NCBI GenBank assembly: GCA_019308705.1
Contig: JAFDHW010000101.1
Span: forward strand, 1 to 14,317
Source of the DNA: Deltaproteobacteria bacterium
Lineage (GTDB): Bacteria; Desulfobacterota; Desulfobacteria; Desulfobacterales; Desulfatibacillaceae
DNA length: 14,317 nt
Direction of reading: 5' to 3'
Numbering within the stretch: the first letter of the stretch is position 1; each line of letters starts with the position of its first letter. Made by a program: the position numbers and the translations under genes. Positions 9,401-14,317 of the stretch are shown piece after piece. The notes beneath the pieces are model-generated. The model saw nothing but the letters and a program-made list of their open reading frames with translations, was not told the DNA's origin and searched no databases.

Positions 9401-9934
9401 GAACTCGCCCGGCTCCTCCACCACCAGGGTGGAGGAATAGCCCATGGCGGCAAGCCGCGAAAGGAACAAGTCCCGGTCCAGCTCCTCGCCGGCCATGACC
9501 AGGTCCACGCTGTTGGTCAGCACGGGCCGGGGAATGGTGCGGACCATGGCCGCGGCGGCGCAGGCCACGGCGACAACCGGCGACTGCGCTCCGGCCTGGC
9601 TCAGGCGGTAGAGCGCCTCCAGGCGCAGGCTGGCGGTTTCGCCGTGGTAGCGCATGTGCTTGAAGGGAAGGATATGGTACGGCGGGAACGGGAGGACCGG
9701 CGGGGATTCCTCGTTTTCCGGCCTGCCCGCGGAAAGGAAGAACTCCAGATCGCGCGCCAGGAGTTCTGCTTCCTTTTCCGTGGGCGTGACCACCAGAAAG
9801 CTCCGCCTTGCCTGCTCGAACAGCCGGGCCAGGAAATAGGCCCTCTGGGACCCGGAAAGCCCTGCGCACGAAAGGGGCTCCCGCCGCCGGGAAAGACGGA
9901 GGGCCACGTCCGCTATGGCGCCGTCCTGTGTCAT
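6426..9934 (-). CDS. mfd: Transcription-repair coupling factor Mfd, with apparent frameshift near the C-terminus
   Basis: Mfd is an ATP-driven translocase that dislodges RNA polymerase stalled at lesions and recruits UvrA. Domains seen: UvrB-homology region (from residue 1), RNAP-interaction/CarD-like domain with GDYVVHEEHGVARYDGL (about 505-525), helicase motifs GDVGYGKTE (Walker A, about 655) and DEEH (about 757), TATPIPRTL, then TTIIESGLDIPAANT and QLRGRVGRGDEQAYAY, and the TRG motif. The ATG at 9934 has AGGGGA seven bases upstream; an ATG at 9988 was rejected. The frame is intact to about 6670 (MLR at residue 1088). The conserved continuation AGIRKLDLAGQMLLL reads from a second frame that ends at TAA 6428-6426. 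The span of 3509 nt is one short of a multiple of three, so restoring one base gives about 1169 residues, normal for Mfd. As written, the protein ends at 6515 with an unrelated tail. Confidence 0.93.
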
Positions 9935-9947
9935 GATCCCCTGCTCC

Positions 9948-9972
9948 AAAACAAAAATCCGCCCACTGGCGG
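9948..9972 (-). terminator. Terminator-like hairpin with U-tract in the mfd leader
   Basis: On the minus strand the sequence is CCGCC, loop AGTG, GGCGG, then A and TTTTTGTTTT: a five-pair all-GC stem followed directly by a near-perfect U-tract. It ends only a few bases before the mfd Shine-Dalgarno (GGAGCAGGGGATC then ATG). In the plus direction the same stem is followed only by a poor T-rich stretch, so the polarity favours minus-strand transcription. No minus-strand gene lies upstream to terminate, so it may act as an attenuator of mfd or as a barrier to stray transcription. The stem is short, so chance remains possible. Confidence 0.45.
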
Positions 9973-10011
9973 CTGTTTCTCTTTCCAACGATAACGGGAA
10001 GATGGCAAGCG

Positions 10012-10040
10012 AAGGTAACGCAGGGGTGGACGCCTGTCAA
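10012..10040 (-). promoter_or_regulatory. Putative sigma-70-type promoter for the mfd operon
   Basis: On the minus strand a perfect TTGACA -35 (10040-10035) is followed after 17 nt by TACCTT (10017-10012), a three-of-six -10. Transcription would begin near 10005, giving a leader of about 70 nt that contains the terminator-like hairpin. The -35 and spacer are good and the -10 is weak, so this is tentative. Confidence 0.4.
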
Positions 10041-10073
10041 ACCGGGCTTTCCGGGGCTTCCGGTCCGGCATGG

Positions 10074-10103
10074 TTGAAAACCAAACCATGCGCGTGGTAC
10101 AAC
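10074..10103 (+). promoter_or_regulatory. Putative promoter for the TPR-lipoprotein operon
   Basis: TTGAAA (10074-10079, five of six) and TACAAC (10098-10103, four of six) are separated by 18 nt, with an extended -10 TG at 10095-10096. Transcription would start near 10110. This is downstream of the two ATG codons (10070, 10088) that open the longest frame, so it favours the CTG start at 10160 for the first gene. It is divergent from the mfd promoter about 35 nt away. Confidence 0.45.
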
Positions 10104-10159
10104 TTTTCCCGGCCCGTTTCCCCGGCAAACCCTGTTCCCCGCCCACAGGAGGCCAAGCC

Positions 10160-11602
10160 CTGCGAACGCCCTTTCCCCCACGGAAAGCCCTCTTCTGGCC
10201 CGCCACGGCCCTGCTCGCCCTGGGCCTGGCCTTGTCCGGCTGCGGCCTCACGAACGTCCGGGACCTTCCGCCCCAAGCCAAAAAACTGTATGTGCAGGCC
10301 AACAAGGCCTACGAGCAGGGCGACCTCAAGGCAGCGCTCTCCTTTTACGACCGGCTCATCCTCCAGGCGCCGGATTTCGCGCCCGCGTGGTCCAACCGGG
10401 CCTTGGCGCGCATGGCAACCGGCGACAGGGAAGGGGCCTTGAAGGATATCGACCAGGCCCTTGCGCTTGATCCCGGGCTGGCGGACGCCTGGTTCAACCG
10501 CGCGGCCCTGGCGGAAAGCGCGGGCGACTACGAGCAGGCGGTTGCGGACTACACCCGGGCGCTCAAGGCGAGGCCCAACTTCGCCCCTGCCTTCTACAAC
10601 CGGGGCACGGCCTACGGAGAAAAGGGCAACACGGATCAGGCGCTGGCGGACTACGAACGCACGCTGGCGCTGGACCCGGACTTTGCCGCGGCCTACGTGA
10701 ACCGCTCCTCCATCCTGCTCGGGCGGGGCCGGGTGAAAGAAGCCTTGCGGGACGCGGACAAGGCGGTGCGCCTTTCCCCGGGCGACCCATGGGCCTTCCA
10801 CAACCGCGCGCTCGCCCGCCGCTTTTCAGGGGACCTGCCCGGCGCGGTCCAGGACGCCACTCAGGCGCTGGCCCTGGCGCCGGACTTTGCCGACGCCCTG
10901 CACAACCGCGGCATGGCCTACGCCCTCATGGGACGCCACGACCGCGCCATGCAGGATTTTTCCCGCGCCCTGAACATCGCCCCCGGCCACGTGCAGGCCC
11001 GGCTCTCCCTGGGGGACTCCCTGGCGGTCACCGGCGACATGGTGGGTGCGCTGGACCAGTACCGAACCGTGCTCAAGGAGCACCCCGGCAACCCCGAGGC
11101 CCTGAAGATGCAAGGCCGGGCCCTGGCCCTGGCCGGGGACCCGGAAAAGGCCATGCAAAGCCTGGACCAGGCGCTTTCCGCGAACCCGGAGGACCCGGAA
11201 ACCCTCCTGTTCATGGGCCAGCTCCTCTACGCCCAAAAGGACTACGCCGGGGCCCTGGACCGGTATCACAAGGCCCTGGCCCTGGACGACCGGCTTCCGC
11301 GCGTGTACAACAACCTGGCCTGGATCTACGCCGCCTGCCCGGACCCGGCCCTGAGAAACGGCGAGGAAGCCGTGCGCATGGCGAAGCGGGCGGTGGACAT
11401 AAAACCCCACTTCGCGTACCTGGACACCCTGGCCGCGGCCCTGGCCGAGGCGGGAAGGTTCGAGGAAGCGGTCGAGACCCAGCAAAAGGCCCTGCTCATG
11501 GCCTCGACCCGTGACCGGGCGTATGCCGCGCCCGAGCACGTGGGCGCCATGAAGGGGCGCCTGGCCCTGTACCGGAACCACGAGCCCTGGAGGGACCAAT
11601 GA
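10160..11602 (+). CDS. Tetratricopeptide-repeat lipoprotein
   Basis: A predicted lipoprotein of about 480 residues composed almost wholly of 34-residue TPR units. About twelve can be lined up from AKKLYVQANKAYEQGDL to the C-terminus, most carrying the NRA/NRG...A/G...Y/D...A.AL...P pattern. TPR arrays are protein-binding scaffolds; no catalytic domain is seen. The start is unusual: CTG at 10160 has a perfect AGGAGG (10147-10152) seven bases upstream and yields a compact signal peptide RTPFPPRKALFWPATALLA... ending in lipobox LSGC (Cys28). The ATGs at 10070 or 10088 would add 30 or 24 proline-rich residues, lack a ribosome-binding site and lie upstream of the likely transcription start. The stop overlaps the next ATG (ATGA), so the four downstream-pointing genes look coupled. 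The partner is unknown; an envelope scaffold for the following membrane protein and enzymes is only an inference. Confidence 0.88.
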   Translation: MRTPFPPRKALFWPATALLALGLALSGCGLTNVRDLPPQAKKLYVQANKAYEQGDLKAALSFYDRLILQAPDFAPAWSNRALARMATGDREGALKDIDQALALDPGLADAWFNRAALAESAGDYEQAVADYTRALKARPNFAPAFYNRGTAYGEKGNTDQALADYERTLALDPDFAAAYVNRSSILLGRGRVKEALRDADKAVRLSPGDPWAFHNRALARRFSGDLPGAVQDATQALALAPDFADALHNRGMAYALMGRHDRAMQDFSRALNIAPGHVQARLSLGDSLAVTGDMVGALDQYRTVLKEHPGNPEALKMQGRALALAGDPEKAMQSLDQALSANPEDPETLLFMGQLLYAQKDYAGALDRYHKALALDDRLPRVYNNLAWIYAACPDPALRNGEEAVRMAKRAVDIKPHFAYLDTLAAALAEAGRFEEAVETQQKALLMASTRDRAYAAPEHVGAMKGRLALYRNHEPWRDQ

Positions 11603-11922
11603 GCGGGAAAAGGAAAAAACCTTCCGGCAGAAGCCCGGCTCCCCGGCCGGAAAGCCCCGGCCCTCCCTGGATGGTCTACGTGTACGGCGCCCTGGCCGTG
11701 GCCGGGCTGCTTTTGCCCTGGGCCTTCAACATCAAGGCCCTTGCCGCGGGCATGGACATGGCCCAGTTCGCCAGGGGGGCCTTTGCCAACCCCGCGGCGG
11801 CCAGCATCTCCGTGGACATCTTCGTGGCCGCCGCCCTCGTCGCGTCCGTTGCCTTTGCCCTTCCCCTCTACCTTATGGCGCGGCACCGGAAGCTCTCCCG
11901 CGCGGCCGGAGCAGGCGGGTGA
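11599..11922 (+). CDS. Small DUF2834-like membrane protein
   Basis: A 107-residue protein with a basic, proline-rich N-terminus (KRKKPSGRSPAPRP) and two hydrophobic segments (about 24-42 and 71-94). The pattern GLLLPWAFNIKAL, then QFARGAFANPAAASISVDIFVAA, and the end ALPLYLMARHRKL resembles the DUF2834 family of small membrane proteins, whose function is unknown. As I recall the family, a further segment lies between the Asp of VDIF and the ALPLYL end, so this copy may be internally shortened. The ATG at 11599 overlaps the TPR gene's stop as ATGA, with GGAGGG nearby upstream. Its own TGA overlaps the GTG start of the DUF362 gene. Translational coupling on both sides supports a real gene. The family call is moderate; no molecular activity can be proposed. 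Confidence 0.75.
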   Translation: MSGKRKKPSGRSPAPRPESPGPPWMVYVYGALAVAGLLLPWAFNIKALAAGMDMAQFARGAFANPAAASISVDIFVAAALVASVAFALPLYLMARHRKLSRAAGAGG

Positions 11923-12710
11923 ACATGGGCTGCGCATCTGTTTCCTTCACCAGCTACGCGGAGTCCGTGCCCCTGGCCATGGACCGGGCCGGGGCGGAGA
12001 GGCTTCTCTCCGGCCAATCCCTGGTGATGGTCAAGCCCAACTTGGTGAACGCCACGCCCTTTCCCGTGACCACGCCGCCGGAACTGTGCGCCGCCATCGT
12101 GGAGTACGTGCGCGCGGCGTGTCCCGCCGCCCGGGTGGTGGTGGCCGAGGGCACGGGCGAGCCTTCGCTTACCACCATGGAGGTGTTCGACCGGCTGGGC
12201 TACGTGCAAATGGCCAAGCAGGCCGGCGTGGAGCTGGTGGACCTGGACTGCGAGCCCACCGTCACCCTGGCCGACCCGTCGCGCAAGGTGTTTCCGGAAA
12301 TGGTCCTGCCCGAAATCGCCATAGAGGCGTTCCTCATTTCCGCGCCCGTGCTGAAGGCCCACTCCCTGGCGGCGATGACCGGCACCCTGAAGAACATGAT
12401 GGGCCTGGCCCCGGCGAGCCATTACTCCGGCCGGGGCGGGTTCTGGCGAAAGGCCGTTTTCCACCAGCCCATGCAAGAATCGGTCATGGACCTGAATGCG
12501 TACCGGCTGCCGGATTTCACGGTCATGGACGCCACCGTGGGCCTGGCGGAATACCACCTGGGAGGCGCGACCCTCGATCCGCCGCCCAACCTGCTTTTGG
12601 CCGGGGACGACCCCTATGCCGTGGACCGGGAGGCCGCCGGGCTCCTTGGCCTGGACTGGCGCGCCGTCCCCCACGTGGCGAACCGGGCCGACACGGATAG
12701 AAAGGCTTGA
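11919..12710 (+). CDS. DUF362 domain protein
   Basis: A 263-residue cytosolic-looking protein of the DUF362 family. Visible hallmarks are VMVKPNLVN (36-44), a Rossmann-like strand ARVVVAEGTGEPS (71-83), the core LKAHSLAAMTGTLKNMMGL (145-163) and AGDDPYAVDREAAGLLG (228-244). Many family members carry ferredoxin-type 4Fe-4S clusters; no CxxCxxC motif is present here, so this is a cluster-free version. Its biochemical role is not established to my knowledge. The start is GTG at 11919, overlapping the preceding TGA as GTGA and placed seven bases after GGAG; ATG 11925 is the alternative. No signal peptide is seen. It lies 3 nt before the amidase gene, so the two proteins may act on a common substrate, but that is inference. 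Confidence 0.9.
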   Translation: MNMGCASVSFTSYAESVPLAMDRAGAERLLSGQSLVMVKPNLVNATPFPVTTPPELCAAIVEYVRAACPAARVVVAEGTGEPSLTTMEVFDRLGYVQMAKQAGVELVDLDCEPTVTLADPSRKVFPEMVLPEIAIEAFLISAPVLKAHSLAAMTGTLKNMMGLAPASHYSGRGGFWRKAVFHQPMQESVMDLNAYRLPDFTVMDATVGLAEYHLGGATLDPPPNLLLAGDDPYAVDREAAGLLGLDWRAVPHVANRADTDRKA

Positions 12711-12713
12711 ACC

Positions 12714-14150
12714 ATGAACCTGCTCACCATGTCTGCCACCCGGATGGCGCGGCTCATCGCCGAAAGCGTCATTTCCAGCCAAGACGCCGTGGCCGCGCAC
12801 ATAGACCGGCTTGTCCACTCCAATCCCCGGTTAAACGCCGTGGTGGTGCCCCGGTACGAACAGGCCATGGAGGAGGCCCGGCTGGCCGACGAGTTCTTGG
12901 CCGAAAACGGCCCCGAGGCCTGCGGCCCGTTCCATGGGGTGCCCTGCACCATCAAGGAGAGCTTCGCCTTCGCGGGGCTGCCCAACACCTCGGGCATGGT
13001 CAGCCGCAAGCCCATAAGGGCCGCCCAAGACGCGCCCACCGTGACACGGCTCAAGAAGTCCGGAGCCGTTCCCCTGGGGCTCACCAACACCAGCGAACTG
13101 TGCATGTGGATGGAGTCGTCCAACAAGGTCTACGGCGTGACCAACAACGCCTACGACCGCCGCCGCATTGCGGGGGGTTCCTCGGGCGGCGAGGGCAGCG
13201 TCATCGGGTCCGGGGCCTCGCCATTCGGCCTGGGGTCGGACGTGGGCGGGTCCATCCGCATGCCCGCCTTCTTCAACGGCGTGTTCGGCCACAAGCCCAC
13301 GGGCGGGTTGGTACCCAACACGGGCCAGATCCCGGAGCCGGAAAACGAGCTTTCCTATTACACCACCACCGGTCCCTTATGCCGCCGGGCGGAGGATCTC
13401 ATGCCCCTTCTGCGCGTGCTGGCCGGGCCGGACGGCAAGGACCCCCAGTGCAAGGAAATGCCCCTGGGAGACCCGGCCGGCGTGCGGGTGGCGGACCTTA
13501 CGGTCACCAGCATTCCAGGAAACGGGGCCGTGCGGGTGGACCCCCGGCTGGCGGAGGCCCAGGAGGCCGTGGTCCGGGCCCTGGCGGCGGAAGGCTGCCG
13601 GGTGCGGCGGGCAAGGGTCCCCAGGCTGAAAAATTCGTTCTTCATCTGGTCGTCCATGCTCATGAACGCGGACCAGACGCCTTTCCACCACATGCTCACC
13701 GGGGGCGCGCTCACCCACCCGCTCCTGCTCCTTGCCCGGTGGGCCGTGGGCCGTTCGCCCCACACCCTGCCCGCCATCATCCTCTCCCTGCTGGAAAAGC
13801 TGCCCCTGCCCGTGGAAAAGTTCATCCGGGAAGGCGAACATCTGCGGGAGGACCTTTTGGAGATCCTCGGCGACGACGGGGTGATCCTGTACCCCTCTTA
13901 CTCCTGCCCGGCCCCGCCCCACCACCTGCCCCTGGTCAAGGTGGACCACTTCACTTACACGGCCATCATCAACGTCATGGGCTTCCCCGCCACCCAGGTG
14001 CCCCTGGGCGTGACGCGCACCGGCGTGCCCCTGGGCGTGCAGGTGGTGGGCCGGCCCGGCGCGGACCACGAAACCATCGCCGTGGCCATGGAGCTTGAGC
14101 GGATCTTCGGCGGGTGGACCCCGCCCTGGACCCTCCCAAACGGCTACTAG
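12714..14150 (+). CDS. Amidase-signature hydrolase, FAAH2-like
   Basis: A 478-residue amidase-signature enzyme, which hydrolyses carboxylic amide bonds. The Lys-cisSer-Ser triad is intact: Lys81 in GVPCTIKES, Ser156 in AGGSSGGEGS and nucleophile Ser180 in GSDVGGSIRMP. The spacings (99 and 24 residues from the nucleophile) match those of fatty acid amide hydrolase. The GGSSGGEG form, the hydrophobic stretch about 325-370 (FFIWSSML, HPLLLLARWAVG) and the C-terminal LGDDGVILYPSYSCPAPPHH resemble FAAH2-type amidases more than GatA, and no gatB/gatC lies alongside. The natural substrate is unknown; a lipid or hydrophobic amide is plausible. The ATG at 12714 follows the DUF362 stop by 3 nt with AAAGG upstream. 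It is the last gene of the forward cassette; non-coding AT-rich DNA follows. Confidence 0.94.
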   Translation: MNLLTMSATRMARLIAESVISSQDAVAAHIDRLVHSNPRLNAVVVPRYEQAMEEARLADEFLAENGPEACGPFHGVPCTIKESFAFAGLPNTSGMVSRKPIRAAQDAPTVTRLKKSGAVPLGLTNTSELCMWMESSNKVYGVTNNAYDRRRIAGGSSGGEGSVIGSGASPFGLGSDVGGSIRMPAFFNGVFGHKPTGGLVPNTGQIPEPENELSYYTTTGPLCRRAEDLMPLLRVLAGPDGKDPQCKEMPLGDPAGVRVADLTVTSIPGNGAVRVDPRLAEAQEAVVRALAAEGCRVRRARVPRLKNSFFIWSSMLMNADQTPFHHMLTGGALTHPLLLLARWAVGRSPHTLPAIILSLLEKLPLPVEKFIREGEHLREDLLEILGDDGVILYPSYSCPAPPHHLPLVKVDHFTYTAIINVMGFPATQVPLGVTRTGVPLGVQVVGRPGADHETIAVAMELERIFGGWTPPWTLPNGY

Positions 14151-14163
14151 CCCGAATCATTCA

Positions 14164-14283
14164 TGAAAAATTTCGCCGAATAAAATAGTTATACGGATTT
14201 AATCAGGTTAAGTGCCAATGGAAGGGTCCTTGAAAAATGCACGCTGTTTCTTTGAGGAATGCTGACATCGGCGAAATTTTTCA
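14164..14283. repeat. 120-bp AT-rich segment bounded by a perfect 16-nt inverted repeat
   Basis: TGAAAAATTTCGCCGA (14164-14179) is the exact reverse complement of 14268-14283. The enclosed segment is about 38% GC by hand count, in sharp contrast to the GC-rich genes beside it, and holds no convincing reading frame. An extra direct TGAAAAAT lies inside at 14231-14238. A 7-nt direct repeat AGCCCGA flanks the segment loosely (14149-14155 and 14295-14301), not at its exact edges. It could be a MITE-like non-autonomous element, a large hairpin or an intergenic regulatory structure. The rest of the tail (14151-14163, 14284-14317) shows nothing recognisable. Confidence 0.65.
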
Positions 14284-14317
14284 CCCTTCCGGCGAGCCCG
14301 ATTCACGCGATAGCTGC

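Noticed and set aside
7856..9994. 712-codon plus-strand open frame opposite mfd
   Set aside because: It is the complement of highly conserved Mfd sequence; its composition is low-complexity and no ribosome-binding site or domain is seen.
12707..14098. 463-codon second plus-strand frame overlapping the amidase
   Set aside because: It is a +1 shadow of the amidase gene with Arg/Gly/Pro-rich low-complexity translation; the amidase frame carries the catalytic motifs.
14230..14258. Promoter (TTGAAA) in the 3' intergenic region reading out of the window
   Set aside because: No acceptable -10 lies at 16-18 nt spacing, and the TTGAAA is part of the repeated TGAAAAAT sequence.
14164..14283. Integron attC site or intrinsic terminator for the amidase operon
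   Set aside because: Core R'/R'' attC motifs are absent, and an 88-nt loop with no U-tract directly after the right arm does not suit an intrinsic terminator.

Overview
This is a gene-dense, high-GC stretch of chromosome from a diderm bacterium. The envelope genes (SurA-type chaperones, RodZ, two lipoproteins) point to a Gram-negative cell. The separate GlyRS alpha subunit and the run mfd, SurA proteins, rodZ-like, mgtE, recO, glyQ fit best with the former Deltaproteobacteria (Desulfobacterota, sulfate-reducer relatives). That placement rests on gene content, order and protein flavour only and is moderately confident. No phage, IS transposase, CRISPR, tRNA or rRNA gene was seen.

Reverse strand, 9934 down to 1: one long, tightly packed probable operon. 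In transcription order it carries mfd (with an apparent 1-nt frameshift near its 3' end), a SurA-N-domain lipoprotein, a periplasmic SurA-like parvulin isomerase, a RodZ-like HTH/membrane protein, the magnesium channel MgtE, recO, an HddA-like GHMP sugar kinase, and glyQ, which runs off the window edge. Gaps are 46 nt after mfd and otherwise at most 16 nt. Two junctions overlap (ATGA and TTGA), which suggests translational coupling. The operon mixes DNA repair (Mfd, RecO), envelope biogenesis, Mg2+ homeostasis and translation.

9935-10159: a divergent control region of about 225 bp. It holds a perfect -35 for mfd on the minus strand, a terminator-like hairpin with a U-tract just ahead of the mfd ribosome-binding site, and a good plus-strand promoter. 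The plus-strand promoter lies inside the longest reading frame of the next gene and implies that this gene starts downstream, at CTG 10160, behind a perfect AGGAGG.

Forward strand, 10160 to 14150: a four-gene probable operon made of a 12-repeat TPR lipoprotein, a small DUF2834-like membrane protein, a DUF362 protein without a ferredoxin domain, and a FAAH2-like amidase with an intact Lys-Ser-Ser triad. Junctions are ATGA overlap, GTGA overlap and a 3-nt gap. The joint function is unknown. This is the least-explained part of the window, though each family is already known.

14151-14317: AT-rich non-coding DNA (about 38% GC by hand count in the core) with a perfect 16-nt inverted repeat bounding a 120-bp segment, possibly a MITE-like element or a large RNA/DNA structure. 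No clearly novel system was found. The items most worth checking are the mfd frameshift, the mfd leader hairpin, the CTG start, and the 120-bp inverted-repeat element.
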